Shown here piece by piece: positions 12,632-21,948 of a DNA stretch of 64,000 nt (positions are counted from its first letter, which is position 1; each line of letters starts with the position of its first letter). The notes under the pieces are model-generated. The model did not search any database. It had not been told where the DNA came from and saw nothing but the letters and a program-made list of their open reading frames with translations. The translations under genes and the position numbers were made by a program. This stretch comes from Anaeromyxobacter sp. (GTDB lineage Bacteria; Myxococcota; Myxococcia; Myxococcales; Anaeromyxobacteraceae), in contig JADKCZ010000005.1 in the NCBI GenBank assembly GCA_016718565.1, positions 310,001-374,000 on the forward strand, given 5' to 3'.

Positions 12632-14659
12632 TTACAGCCCTCCCACGCCGAGGACGGTCCAGAGGATGGCCGCCGCGGCCACCGCCATGATGGCCGCGTA
12701 GCGCTGCAGGTCGCCGTTCTGGCTGAGCCGCACGAACGAGCCGAGCAGGCCGGCCACCTTGGCCACCCCGTTGACGGTGCCGTCGATGAGGAAGACGTCC
12801 ACCACCCGCCAGAGGAAGTAGGCGGTGGCCTTGAGGGGCTGCACCACGAAGAGGTCGTAGATCTCGTCGACCCGGAACTTGTCCACCATGAGGCGGTAGG
12901 TGCGGGGCAGGGCGCCGGCCAGCTGGCCGGGCAGCTTCATGAGCCCGCCGCCGTACATGGACCAGCCGATGAGGGTGCCCACCAGGGCGATGCCCCAGGC
13001 CGCCAGGTACGGCCAGACCCCGTGGGAGCCGGCGCGGAAGTGACCGACCTCCAGGAGCCGGTCGGTGCCGGGGGCGAAGACCGGCGCGAGGTAGCTCTGG
13101 AAGAGCTCGGAGAGCGGCCCGAAGCCGTGGGGCAGGCCGAGCACCAGGGCCACCGTGGCCAGCACCGCCAGCACCATGAGCGGCACGGTCATGATGAAGG
13201 ACGACTCGTGGGCGTGCTCGGCGGCGGGGGTGCGGGGCGCGCCCTGGAAGGTGAGCCAGTAGAGCCGCGTCATGTAGAAGGCGGTGCCCAGCGCGGCCAG
13301 CGAGCCGAGGGCGTAGGCCCAGGGCCCCACCTGGTGCCAGGCCGGGTTGTGGCTGAAGAGGGCGTTGCCCAGGATGGCGTCCTTCGACCAGTAGCCGGAC
13401 AGCGGCAGGATGCCGGTGGCGGCGATGGAGGCCACCAGGAAGGTCCAGTGGGTGTGCGGCATCTTCCTGGCCAGGCCGCCCATCTTGCGGATGTCGGTCT
13501 CGTCGCCCATGCCGTGCATCACCGAGCCGGCCCCGAGGAAGAGGCAGGCCTTGAAGAAGGCGTGGGTCACCAGGTGCAGCACGCCGGCCCACCAGGCGCC
13601 GCAGCCGACGCCGATGAACATGAAGCCCAGCTGGCTCACCGTGGAGTAGGCCAGCACCTTCTTGATGTCGGTCTGGGTGAAGGCGATGACCGCCGCGAAG
13701 AGCGCGGTGATGGCGCCCACCAGCGTGACGGTGGCCATGGCCGCCGGCGCCAGCGTGAAGAGCATGGAGTTGCGGGCCACCAGGTAGACGCCGGCGGTGA
13801 CCATGGTGGCGGCGTGGATCAGGGCCGAGACCGGGGTCGGGCCGGCCATGGCGTCCGGCAGCCAGATGTAGAGGGGCAGCTGGGCCGACTTGCCGGTGGC
13901 GCCCACGAAGAGCGCCAGCAGGGCGAAGGTGACGGCCGCCTGGTAGGTGTGGCCGGCGAAGACCCCGGCGGTGATGACCGCGTCCGGGGTGACCACCCGC
14001 GCCGCCGCCTGCAGGTCGGCGTAGCCGGGGGTGCCGAAGATGGCGATGAGGGAGAAGACGCCCACCAGGAAGCCGAAGTCGCCGACCCGGTTGACGATGA
14101 ACGCCTTGCGCCCGGCGTAGGCCTTCTGCGGATCGGTGAACCAGAAGCCGATCAGCAGGTAGGAGCAGAGGCCGACGCCCTCCCACCCGACGAAGGTGAG
14201 GAGCAGCGAGTCGCCGAGGACGAGGGTGAGCATCGCCGCGACGAAGAGGTTGAGGTAGGTGAAGAAGCGGGCGTACCCGGCGTCGTCCTCGTGCGACATG
14301 TACGACACCGAGTAGACGTGGATCAGCGTGCCCACCCCGGTGATGACCAGGAGGAGGGTGCCGGAGAGCCGGTCGACCAGCAGGCTCCAGGTGAGGTTGA
14401 TGAGGGCGCGACCGTCCGAGCCCGTCACCGCGATCCACGGGTCACCGCGGAAGTGGAGCGTGCGGCCCGCCAGGGCCCACGAGAACGCGATGACGGCGAT
14501 GGAGAGCGAGCCCACCATGGCGCCGAGCGCCACCAGGGTCGCGTTTCCCTTGCCGATTCGCTTCCCGATGAGCCCGTTGATCAGGGCGCCGGCGAGCGGG
14601 AAGAGGATGATGGCCCAGAGATACGCCTCGGCCGCGGAGGGGTTGGCGAGAGCGGGCAT
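12632..14659 (-). CDS. nuoL: NADH-quinone oxidoreductase subunit L
   Basis: The 675-residue complex I subunit has about 16 helices, including FVGWEGVGLCSYLLIGFW (conserved Glu), NRVGDFGFLVG, PLYIWLPDAMAGPTPVSALI and the C-terminal lateral amphipathic helix region. ATG 14659 is preceded by a TTGCCT-17-TAATCC promoter. Notably, nuoK and the other nuo genes do not lie upstream: selA is divergent there. nuoLMN is therefore separated from the remaining complex I genes. Confidence 0.96.
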   Translation of the reverse strand: MPALANPSAAEAYLWAIILFPLAGALINGLIGKRIGKGNATLVALGAMVGSLSIAVIAFSWALAGRTLHFRGDPWIAVTGSDGRALINLTWSLLVDRLSGTLLLVITGVGTLIHVYSVSYMSHEDDAGYARFFTYLNLFVAAMLTLVLGDSLLLTFVGWEGVGLCSYLLIGFWFTDPQKAYAGRKAFIVNRVGDFGFLVGVFSLIAIFGTPGYADLQAAARVVTPDAVITAGVFAGHTYQAAVTFALLALFVGATGKSAQLPLYIWLPDAMAGPTPVSALIHAATMVTAGVYLVARNSMLFTLAPAAMATVTLVGAITALFAAVIAFTQTDIKKVLAYSTVSQLGFMFIGVGCGAWWAGVLHLVTHAFFKACLFLGAGSVMHGMGDETDIRKMGGLARKMPHTHWTFLVASIAATGILPLSGYWSKDAILGNALFSHNPAWHQVGPWAYALGSLAALGTAFYMTRLYWLTFQGAPRTPAAEHAHESSFIMTVPLMVLAVLATVALVLGLPHGFGPLSELFQSYLAPVFAPGTDRLLEVGHFRAGSHGVWPYLAAWGIALVGTLIGWSMYGGGLMKLPGQLAGALPRTYRLMVDKFRVDEIYDLFVVQPLKATAYFLWRVVDVFLIDGTVNGVAKVAGLLGSFVRLSQNGDLQRYAAIMAVAAAAILWTVLGVGGL

Positions 14660-14672
14660 AGGGTGGGGCGAA

Positions 14673-14701
14673 GGATTACCTGTCCCACGCGGGCAAGGCA
14701 A
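14673..14701 (-). promoter_or_regulatory. sigma-70-type promoter of nuoLMN
   Basis: On the minus strand, TTGCCT (complement of 14696-14701), a 17-bp spacer and TAATCC (complement of 14673-14678) lie 13 bases before ATG 14659. The match is moderate, but spacing and position are right. Confidence 0.5.
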
Positions 14702-14773
14702 CGATCTTCTGACCGATTCTCCCGTCGGTTCGCGGTGATGCCTACCCGTGAAGTCCACGAACCGCGGTCGTGC

Positions 14774-14779
14774 TAGACC
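14774..14779 (+). promoter_or_regulatory. TAGACC -10-like element of selA
   Basis: TAGACC ends nine bases before ATG 14789, placing the expected transcription start within about two bases of the start codon. It belongs to a recurring TAGNNT pattern in this window. No good -35 is visible. Confidence 0.45.
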
Positions 14780-14788
14780 CGAGCGATC

Positions 14789-16279
14789 ATGTGCGCCGCC
14801 CCCGATCCCACGGCCGAGCTCCGCAGGCTGCCCCGGGCCGACCGCCTCCTCGGCGCGGCGGATCGCGCTGGCTTCGTGGCCCGCCTGGGCCACGAGGTGG
14901 TGATGGCGGCGGTGCGCGCCGAGCTCGGCCTGCGGCGCGAGCAGGTGCTGGGCGGGGCCCCCTGCCCTCCCCCGGAGGCCCTCGAGGCAGCCCTGCTCGA
15001 CCGCCTGGCCGTCGAGGGGCGGGGCACCCTCCGGCGGGTGGTCAACGCCACAGGAGTGGTGATCCACACCAACCTCGGGCGGGCGCCGCTCTCGGCGGCC
15101 ACGGCGCGGGCCATGGCGGCCGCGGCCGAGGGGTACCTGAACCTCGAGTACGACCTCGAGGCCGGCGGGCGCGGCGACCGGTACCACCACGCCGAGGCGG
15201 CCCTCTGCCGGCTCACCGGGGCCGAGGCGGCGGTGGCGGTCAACAACGGCGCCGCGGCGGTGCTGGTGGCGCTGGCGGCCCTCTCCGGCGCCCGCCCCTC
15301 GGGCGCCGGCCGCGGCGACGGCCCCGCCGGGTCGGCGGGCGCGGCGACCCCGGAGGCGCCGGGCGCCGGGCCGCCGGAGGCGCCGGGCAGCGGCCCGCCG
15401 GAGGTCATCGTCAGCCGCGGGCAGCTGGTCGAGATCGGCGGCGGCTTCCGCATCCCCGACGTGCTGCGCCGCAGCGGCGCGGCGCTGGTGGAGGTGGGCA
15501 CCACCAACCGGACCTACCTCGGCGACGTGGAGGAGGCCATCACGCCCAGGACCCGGGCGGTGCTGCAGGTGCACCGCTCCAACTTCCGGCTCGACGGCTT
15601 CGTCACCGAGCCAACCCTGGCGGAGCTGGTGGCCCTGGGGAGGCGGCGCGACCTGTGGGTGGTGGACGACCTCGGCTCGGGGGCGCTGCTGCCCACCGCG
15701 CCCTACGGCCTGGCGCCCGAGCCCACCGTGCCGGAGCGGGTGGCGGCCGGCGCCGACCTGGTCTGCTTCTCGGGCGACAAGCTCCTGGGCGGACCGCAGG
15801 CCGGGCTGCTGGTGGGGCGGGCGGCGGCGGTGGCGCTGGTGAAGCGCCACCCGCTGCTGCGCGCGCTCCGGCTCGACAAGGTGGCGCTGGCCGGCCTGGC
15901 CGCCACGCTCGGCCACTACGAGCGGGGCGAGGCCCTGCACGAGCTCCCCATCTGGCGGGCCATCTCCCGGCCGCTCGCGGCGCTGCAGGCGGAGGCGGCC
16001 GGGTGGCTGGCGGCCCTGGAGGGCGCGGCGCCGGGGGCGAGGGTGCGCGCCTCCGAGTCGGCGGTGGGCGGCGGCACCCTGCCGGGCGAGACGCTCCCCA
16101 CCGCGGTGCTGGCCCTCCCGGTGGCGGACCCCGACGCCCTGGCGGCGCGCCTGCGGCGAGCCGACCCGCCGGTGGTGGGGCGCATCGAGGCCGGCGAGCT
16201 GGTGCTCGACCCGCGCACCGTGCTGCCGGGCGAGGGGCCGCAGGTGGTGGCGGCGCTCCGGTGGGCGCTCGGCGGCTGA
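14789..16279 (+). CDS. selA: L-seryl-tRNA(Sec) selenium transferase SelA
   Basis: The 496-residue PLP enzyme converts Ser-tRNA(Sec) to Sec-tRNA(Sec) using selenophosphate. Family signatures are NATGVVIHTNLGRAPLS (about residues 88-104), EVGTTNRTY and the PLP-lysine motif FSGDKLLGGPQAG (Lys about residue 331). An in-frame Gly/Ala/Pro-rich insertion of about 38 residues (roughly 171-209, with GPPEAPGSGPPE repeats) interrupts the large domain and looks like a disordered surface loop. The gene is monocistronic and divergent from nuoL. With selB in the same window it supports active selenocysteine use; selC and selD are not seen here. Confidence 0.96.
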   Translation: MCAAPDPTAELRRLPRADRLLGAADRAGFVARLGHEVVMAAVRAELGLRREQVLGGAPCPPPEALEAALLDRLAVEGRGTLRRVVNATGVVIHTNLGRAPLSAATARAMAAAAEGYLNLEYDLEAGGRGDRYHHAEAALCRLTGAEAAVAVNNGAAAVLVALAALSGARPSGAGRGDGPAGSAGAATPEAPGAGPPEAPGSGPPEVIVSRGQLVEIGGGFRIPDVLRRSGAALVEVGTTNRTYLGDVEEAITPRTRAVLQVHRSNFRLDGFVTEPTLAELVALGRRRDLWVVDDLGSGALLPTAPYGLAPEPTVPERVAAGADLVCFSGDKLLGGPQAGLLVGRAAAVALVKRHPLLRALRLDKVALAGLAATLGHYERGEALHELPIWRAISRPLAALQAEAAGWLAALEGAAPGARVRASESAVGGGTLPGETLPTAVLALPVADPDALAARLRRADPPVVGRIEAGELVLDPRTVLPGEGPQVVAALRWALGG

Positions 16280-16313
16280 GCCGGGCAGGTCGGGCTCGCC
16301 GCCGGACCGGCCG

Positions 16314-17006
16314 CTACGGGTTGAAGCGGTAGCCCACCCCGCGCACCGTCTCCAGGTGCCGCGGCGCGTCGGCGTCGTCGCCGATGTGGGCCCGCAGCCG
16401 GGCCACGAAGTTGTCCACCGTGCGCGCCGTGCCGAAGTAGCGCGAGCCCCAGACCGCCTCCATGAGCTGCTCGCGCGAGTAGACGCGGTCCGGGTGGGCC
16501 ACGAACCAGGCCAGCAGGTCGTACTCCTTGGCGGTCAGCTCGAGCGGCTTGCCGCCGGCGCTGGCGCGGCGCGCCGCCAGGTCCACCTCGACGTGGCCGG
16601 CGCGCCTGAGGTCCCGGGGGGCGCCGGTCTCGCCGCGGGCGCGCCGCCGCCTGAGCAGCGCGCCGATGCGCGCCAGCAGCTCCTTCAGCGAGAAGGGCTT
16701 CACCATGTAGTCGTCGGCCCCCAGCTGCAGCCCGGCCACCTTGTCCGACTCCTGCCCCTTGGCCGAGAGGATCAGCACCGGCAGGTCGGGGTCGTCGCGC
16801 CTGAGCTCGCGGATCACCTCCAGCCCGCCGAGGCGCGGCAGCATGACGTCCACCACCAGCAGGTCGAAGCGCTCGGCGCGGGCCATGGTCAGGCCGGTCT
16901 CGCCGTCGGCGGCCGAGCGGACCGCGTAGCCCTCCATGCCCAGGTTGAGCTGCAGGCCGCGCAGGATGGAGGGGTCGTCCTCGATGACCAGGATGCGCTC
17001 GCTCAC
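16314..17006 (-). CDS. OmpR/PhoB-family response regulator
   Basis: The 230-residue protein has a receiver domain (1-120) with acidic pocket EDD (10-12), phospho-acceptor D53 in VVDVMLP, and Lys in VKPFS. Its C-terminal winged-helix DNA-binding domain (about 135-228) has LTAKEYDLLAWF and TVDNFVARLRAHIG. It partners with the histidine kinase gene immediately downstream, which starts on the ATGA overlap. The target genes are unknown. Confidence 0.93.
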   Translation of the reverse strand: MSERILVIEDDPSILRGLQLNLGMEGYAVRSAADGETGLTMARAERFDLLVVDVMLPRLGGLEVIRELRRDDPDLPVLILSAKGQESDKVAGLQLGADDYMVKPFSLKELLARIGALLRRRRARGETGAPRDLRRAGHVEVDLAARRASAGGKPLELTAKEYDLLAWFVAHPDRVYSREQLMEAVWGSRYFGTARTVDNFVARLRAHIGDDADAPRHLETVRGVGYRFNP

Positions 17007-17956
17007 GGCGGGGTCCTCCGGCCGGCGCGCGGGGCGGCGGTCTCCAGCGGGGCGACGGCCGGCTCGGCGGACGGCAGCACGACCGTGAAGGTGGCCCCGT
17101 GGCCCACCTCGGAGGTCACGCCGATGCGCCCCCCGTGCGCCGTCACGATGTGCTTCACCATGGCCAGGCCCAGGCCCGAGCCCTCGATGGTGCGCTGCAG
17201 GGGATCGCGGGCCCGGTAGAACTTGTCGAAGATGCGCTGCTGGTCCGAGCCCGCGATGCCCGGGCCGTTGTCGCTCACCGAGATGGTCACGGTGGGGCCG
17301 GCGCGGGCCGCCGACACGGTGATGACCTTGTCCGGCCCGGTGTACTTGTGGGCGTTGTTGAGCAGGTCGAGCAGCGCCCCGGTGAGCGCCTCGCGGTCGG
17401 CCATCACCGGCGGCAGGCCGGGCTCCAGGGCGCGCCGCAGCTCGAAGGGGTGGCTCAGCTGCTGCGGGGCGAAGGCCGAGACGGCCGCCTCCAGGATGGG
17501 CTCGAGCGGCTGGCGGGTGAACTGGTAGCTGCGCTTGCCGGACTCCATGCGGGCCCAGTCGAGCAGGCGGTTGATGAGCATGGAGAGCCGGGTGGTCTCC
17601 TCGGAGATGATGTGCAGCGCCTCGCGCTGCCGCTCCGGGTCCGGCAGCCGCCCCAGCTGCAGCGTCTCGACGAACATGCGGATGCTGGTGAGCGGGGTGC
17701 GCAGGTCGTGGCTGACCTTGTTGACGAAGTCGGTCTGCAGCCGGGCCACCCGGGCCTCGCGCTGCACCACCATCAGGGTGGCGGCGGTGCCGGCCACGGT
17801 GGTGGCCACCAGCGCCAGGATCAGGCCGCCGAAGACGTAGTCCCGCGGCGCCGCGCCGAACACCAGGATGAGGATCCCGATGGCCAGCAGGAGGGCGGCC
17901 GGGACGAAGACGAACCCGATGATGAGCGGCAGGACGCGGCGCACGAGGCCGTCCAT
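17003..17956 (-). CDS. sensor histidine kinase, no large periplasmic domain
   Basis: The 317-residue kinase has two N-terminal helices (about 9-33 and 41-63) separated by only a few residues, so it probably senses a membrane or cytoplasmic cue. The H-box SHDLRTPLTS (His about 83), N-box LLNNAHKYTG, G1 DNGPGI and G2 GSGLGLAMVKHI are all intact. Gene order on the minus strand is kinase first, then regulator, with a 4-base overlap. A tandem repeat lies directly upstream of its start. Confidence 0.92.
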   Translation of the reverse strand: MDGLVRRVLPLIIGFVFVPAALLLAIGILILVFGAAPRDYVFGGLILALVATTVAGTAATLMVVQREARVARLQTDFVNKVSHDLRTPLTSIRMFVETLQLGRLPDPERQREALHIISEETTRLSMLINRLLDWARMESGKRSYQFTRQPLEPILEAAVSAFAPQQLSHPFELRRALEPGLPPVMADREALTGALLDLLNNAHKYTGPDKVITVSAARAGPTVTISVSDNGPGIAGSDQQRIFDKFYRARDPLQRTIEGSGLGLAMVKHIVTAHGGRIGVTSEVGHGATFTVVLPSAEPAVAPLETAAPRAGRRTPP

Positions 17957-18006
17957 CCTAGCGGAACGCGGCCGGGAGCGTCGTTCCTCACCCCCTCACC
18001 CCTGCC

Positions 18007-18154
18007 CTCTCCCCGGAGGGGAGAGGGAGCAGACCTGGTGAGCCTCTCCCCGGAGGGGAGAGGGAGCAGACCTGGTGAGCCTCTCCCCGGAGGGGAGAGG
18101 GAGCAGACCTGGTGAGCCTCTCCCCGGAGGGAGGAGGGAGCAGACAAGGCGTGC
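18007..18154. repeat. four tandem copies of a 37-bp palindrome-containing repeat
   Basis: Units start at 18007, 18044, 18081 and 18118. Each contains CTCTCCCCGGAGGGGAGAG, a near-perfect palindrome, followed by a GGAGCAGACCTGGTGAGC-type linker. The fourth copy is degenerate. The array is in the 334-bp gap between the kinase and fadJ. Confidence 0.9.
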
Positions 18155-18198
18155 CCCTGTCCAGGCGGGAGTGCGTGCAGGGCTCGTCCGCTCGAGCC

Positions 18199-18228
18199 CC
18201 CTCTCCCCCAGCCTGCTGGGGGAGAGGG
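18199..18228. repeat. REP-like palindrome
   Basis: CCCTCTCCCCCAGC and its exact reverse complement are separated by CT, giving a 14-bp hairpin, and are followed by GGGGTGAGGGG. The same arms recur at 45938-45967 and, with one change, at 54469-54496. It lies about 60 bp beyond the fadJ stop, where it may help terminate transcription. Confidence 0.85.
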
Positions 18229-18290
18229 CCGGGGTGAGGGGGAGCGTTCCGAGCGACCGGCGTGAGGTGGACCGGGTCGCGCGCAGGCCC

Positions 18291-20492
18291 CTAGGAGTGG
18301 AACCGCCCGCCGTGGCGGGCCTGCTCCACCAGCAGCGGCGCCGGCTCGAAGCGCTCGCCGTGGGCGTCGCGCAGGCGCGACAGCGCGTCCACCACCACGT
18401 CGGCCCCCAGGGCGTCGGCGGCGCGGAAGGGCCCGCCGCGGAAGGGCGGGAAGCCGATGCCGAAGACCGCCCCGACGTCGCCGTCGCGGGCGCTGCGCAC
18501 CACCCCCTCGCCGAGCGCCCGGGCCGCCTCGTTCAGGAGCGCCAGCGTGAGCCGCTCGACGATGGCCTCCCGCGCCACCCTGGTGCGGGCGCGGCCGCCC
18601 GGCAGCAGGTCGTAGGCGGCCGGGTCCACCTGCTTCTGCTTGCCGTCGTAGGTGTAGAAGCCCTTCTTCGCCTTGCGGCCCAGCCGGCCGGCCGTCACCA
18701 GGCCGCGCAGCGCGTCGGGCGGCCGCATGCGCTCGCCGAAGCCGGCGTGCAGCACCTCCCCCACCTTGGCGCCCACGTCCAGCCCCACCTCGTCGAGCAG
18801 GGCGATGGGGCCCACCGGGAAGCCGTAGCCGGTGAGCGCCGCGTCGAGGTCCTCGATGGCCGCCCCCTCGGTGAGCAGCCAGGCGGCCTCGTTCACGTAG
18901 GGGCCGAGGATGCGGTTGACCCAGAAGCCGGGCCGGTCGGCGGCCAGGATGACGGTCTTGCCCTGCCGCTTGCCGAAGGCCACCGCGGTGGCGATCACCT
19001 CGGGCGAGGTGGCGGCCGAGGGGATGACCTCCAGGAGCGGCATCTTCGGCACCGGCGAGAAGTAGTGCATGCCCACCACCAGCTCGGGGCGGCGCGCCCC
19101 CTCGGCGATGGAGGCGATGGGCAGGGAGGAGGTGTTGGAGGCGAAGACGCCGCCCGGGTTGAGCGCCTGGAAGGCCTTCACCATCTCGCGCTTGAGCGCC
19201 AGGTCCTCGAAGACCGCCTCCACCAGCAGGTCCACCCCCTCCAGCCCGGCCCAGCTGGTGGTGGTGGTGAAGAGCCGCAGGGTGGCCTGCCGCTCCAGCC
19301 GATCCATGGAGCGGCGCTTCACCTTCTCGTCCAGGAAGGCCGCCAGCCCCGCCAGGGCCCGGGCCGCCGCCTGGTCGTCCTTCTCGCGAAGCCGCACCGG
19401 CACGCCGGCGGCCACCGTCACCGCCGCGATGCCGCCTCCCATGAGCCCGCCGCCCAGCACCCCGACCCGCTCCACCGGGCGCGGCGCCACGGCCGGATCG
19501 GCCACGCCGCTGTCCTTCTTGAGCGCGGTGGAGGCGAAGAAGATCTCCACCAGCCGCCGCGACACGTCGGTCACGGCCAGCTCGCCGAAGCTGCGGGCCT
19601 CCAGCGCCAGCCCCTCGGCCACGCCGCGCTCGGCGCCGCGCTGCACCGCCTCCAGGGCCCGCAGCGGCGCCGGGTAGTGGCCGCGGGTCTTCTTGAGGAG
19701 GAGGGCGCGCGCCTGCGAGAAGAGCAGCGCCCGGCCCACCGGGTTCTCCTCCAGCAGCGCCAGCTTGACCCGCTCCACCCCGCGCGCCCGGCGAGCGTGC
19801 TCGCGCCAGCGCCCGCGCGGCAGGGCCGCCAGCGCCAGCGCCCGGCGCCGCGCCACCGCCCGCAGGATGGCGGCCGGCGCCAGCTCGTCCACCAGCCCGA
19901 GCGCCAGCGCCTTCCTGGCCTTGACCGTCTTGCCGGCCAGGATCAGGTCGAGCCCCGCCGCCAGGCCGATGAGGGCCGGCAGCCGCTGCGTGCCGCCGGC
20001 GCCCGGCAGCAGGCCGAGCTGCACCTCGGGCAGGCCCAGGGTGGTGCGGGGGTCGTCGGCGGCCACCCTGGCGTGGCAGGCCAGGGCCAGCTCCAGCCCG
20101 CCGCCCAGGCAGGCGCCGTGCACCGCGGCCACCACCGGCTTGCCGAGCCGCTCCAGCCGGTCGAAGCCGGCCTGCGCCGCCCGGGAGAGGGCCTCCGCCT
20201 CGGCGGCGCTGCGCACCGCCTGGATCATGTCGATCTTGGCCCCGGCCATGAAGCCGGCGGCCTTGCCGCTGGCGATGACCACCGCCTTCACCGCGGCGTC
20301 GGCCTCCAGCCGGAGGAGCAGCGCGCCCAGCTCCTCGCCCACCGGGCCGGAGAGGGTGTTGACGGCCTCGCCGGGCACGTCGATGAGGAGCGTGGCCACA
20401 CCGTCCAGGTGCTCCACCGAGAAGGCGGAGGGCGTGGCGGCCCGGGGTGCAGGCGGGGGCGAGGCCGGGGTGGCGGGCGGGATCGAGGTCAT
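18291..20492 (-). CDS. fadJ: fatty acid oxidation multifunctional alpha subunit (enoyl-CoA hydratase / 3-hydroxyacyl-CoA dehydrogenase)
   Basis: The 733-residue bifunctional beta-oxidation enzyme has an N-terminal crotonase domain (about 20-210) with oxyanion-hole segments ASGKAAGFMAGAKIDM and HGACLGGGLELALACH. The NAD-binding hydroxyacyl-CoA dehydrogenase domain has GVLGGGLMGGGIAAV (about 325-339) and the family segments ASNTSSLPI and GMHYFSPVPKMPLLEV. Two C-terminal HCDH helical domains follow. It pairs with the thiolase gene 15 bases upstream. FadJ or FadB is not distinguishable from sequence alone. Confidence 0.93.
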   Translation of the reverse strand: MTSIPPATPASPPPAPRAATPSAFSVEHLDGVATLLIDVPGEAVNTLSGPVGEELGALLLRLEADAAVKAVVIASGKAAGFMAGAKIDMIQAVRSAAEAEALSRAAQAGFDRLERLGKPVVAAVHGACLGGGLELALACHARVAADDPRTTLGLPEVQLGLLPGAGGTQRLPALIGLAAGLDLILAGKTVKARKALALGLVDELAPAAILRAVARRRALALAALPRGRWREHARRARGVERVKLALLEENPVGRALLFSQARALLLKKTRGHYPAPLRALEAVQRGAERGVAEGLALEARSFGELAVTDVSRRLVEIFFASTALKKDSGVADPAVAPRPVERVGVLGGGLMGGGIAAVTVAAGVPVRLREKDDQAAARALAGLAAFLDEKVKRRSMDRLERQATLRLFTTTTSWAGLEGVDLLVEAVFEDLALKREMVKAFQALNPGGVFASNTSSLPIASIAEGARRPELVVGMHYFSPVPKMPLLEVIPSAATSPEVIATAVAFGKRQGKTVILAADRPGFWVNRILGPYVNEAAWLLTEGAAIEDLDAALTGYGFPVGPIALLDEVGLDVGAKVGEVLHAGFGERMRPPDALRGLVTAGRLGRKAKKGFYTYDGKQKQVDPAAYDLLPGGRARTRVAREAIVERLTLALLNEAARALGEGVVRSARDGDVGAVFGIGFPPFRGGPFRAADALGADVVVDALSRLRDAHGERFEPAPLLVEQARHGGRFHS

Positions 20493-20507
20493 GGTGCGCT
20501 CCTGTGC

Positions 20508-21815
20508 CTACTCGCGCTCGAGGACCACGGCGGCGCCGAGGCCGCCGGCGGCGCAGACGGTGAGCAGGGCGTACTGCTGGCCGCGGCGCCCCAGCTCGCG
20601 CAGGGTCTGGGTGATCATGCGGGCGCCGGTGGCGGCGAAGGGGTGGCCCAGCGCGATGGAGCCGCCGTTCACGTTGAGCCGGGCCGGGTCCACCTCGCCG
20701 AGCGGCGCGGCCCGCCCCAGCTTCTCGGCGGCGAAGCGCGCCGAGGCGAAGGCCTGCAGGTTGGACAGCACCTGGGCCGCGAAGGCCTCGTGCATGTCCA
20801 CCAGGTCCATGTCCGCCAGGGTGAGCCCGGCCCGGTCGAGGGCCACCGGCGCGGCGTAGGCCGGCCCCTGCAGCAGCTGGTCGGCCGGGTCGAGCGCGGC
20901 GTAGGCGAAGCTCCGCAGGTAGCCCAGGGGCGTGAGGCCGAGCGCCTTGGCCCGGTCCTCCGCCATCAGGATCACCGCGGCGGCGCCGTCGGTGAGCGGC
21001 GAGGCGTTGCCGGCGGTGATGGTGCCGTGGCGCCGGTCGAAGACCGGCCTGAGCTGCGAGAGCGCCTCCACGGTGGTGTCGGCCCGCACGATGGTGTCGC
21101 GCGCCGAGACCTGCTCGTAGCGCGGCGGCACCGCCACGTGGATGACCTCGTCGTCGAAGCGGCCGGCGGCCCAGGCGGCGGCGGCCCGCTGGTGGCTCTG
21201 GCAGGCCAGCTGGTCCTGGGCGGCGCGCGGGATGCCGTTCTTCTGGGCCATCTGCTCCGCCGACTCACCCATGGTGAAGCCGGTGGTGGGCTCCTTGAGG
21301 GCCGGCGGCTCGGGGGTGAAGTCCCGGGGGCGCAGGGTGGCCAGCAGCGAGAGCCGCTGCGAGAGGCTGCGGGCCTTCGACAGCTCGATGAGGGTCTGGG
21401 CCAGGCGGCGGCTGGCGAAGATGGGGGCGTCGGAGATCGACTCGGTGCCGCCGGCGATGACGCAGGAGGAGCGCCCCAGGGCGATCTGGTCGGCCGCGTC
21501 GGTGGCCGCCTGCAGCGAGGTGGCGCAGGCGCGCGCCACCGTGTGGGCCTCCACGGTGCGCGGCAGCTGGGTGCGCAGCACCATCTCCCGGCCGATGAGC
21601 GACACCAGCTTGGAGGGGATGACCTGGCCGAAGATGAGCGAGTCGTAGGTGGCGGGCGGCAGCCCGGCGCGGGCCACCAGCTCGTTCACCAGGAGCGCGC
21701 CCAGGTCCACGGCGCCCAGCGCCTTGAAGTCGGTGCCGGCCTTGACGAAGGGGGTCCGGAGGCCGGCGACGACGGCGGCCCGGCGGCCGGCGGGGGGGGT
21801 ACCTGCGGTGGCCAT
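20508..21815 (-). CDS. fadI: acetyl-CoA acyltransferase (3-ketoacyl-CoA thiolase)
   Basis: The 435-residue thiolase performs the last beta-oxidation step. The nucleophile Cys lies in ARACATSLQA (about residue 96), the His in NVNGGSIALGHPFAATGARM and the second Cys in VCAAGGLGAA near the C-terminus. GGGAG five bases upstream supports ATG 21815; an in-frame ATG at 21827 is an alternative. A TTGACG-16-TTACAC promoter lies upstream. It forms an operon with fadJ. Confidence 0.94.
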   Translation of the reverse strand: MATAGTPPAGRRAAVVAGLRTPFVKAGTDFKALGAVDLGALLVNELVARAGLPPATYDSLIFGQVIPSKLVSLIGREMVLRTQLPRTVEAHTVARACATSLQAATDAADQIALGRSSCVIAGGTESISDAPIFASRRLAQTLIELSKARSLSQRLSLLATLRPRDFTPEPPALKEPTTGFTMGESAEQMAQKNGIPRAAQDQLACQSHQRAAAAWAAGRFDDEVIHVAVPPRYEQVSARDTIVRADTTVEALSQLRPVFDRRHGTITAGNASPLTDGAAAVILMAEDRAKALGLTPLGYLRSFAYAALDPADQLLQGPAYAAPVALDRAGLTLADMDLVDMHEAFAAQVLSNLQAFASARFAAEKLGRAAPLGEVDPARLNVNGGSIALGHPFAATGARMITQTLRELGRRGQQYALLTVCAAGGLGAAVVLERE

Positions 21816-21858
21816 GCCTGCTCCCATTGATTTTCGAATCGGCTGGATGCCGCTCCGG

Positions 21859-21886
21859 GTGTAACCGTCATGATGCAAGGCGTCAA
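21859..21886 (-). promoter_or_regulatory. candidate promoter of fadI-fadJ
   Basis: On the minus strand TTGACG (complement of 21881-21886), a 16-bp spacer and TTACAC (complement of 21859-21864) precede the thiolase start by about 45 bases. An imperfect palindrome GATTTTCGAATC (21829-21840) lies between promoter and start and could be an operator (inference). Confidence 0.45.
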
Positions 21887-21948
21887 CCCCCGGAAGCGGC
21901 TGCTTTCTGCCTTGCGACCGCCCCGCCCAGGCGCCACGATCCCGCCCC

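Noticed and set aside
17949..17956. TAGGAT promoter of the histidine kinase
   Set aside because: It overlaps the ATG itself, so it cannot drive this start; probably chance.
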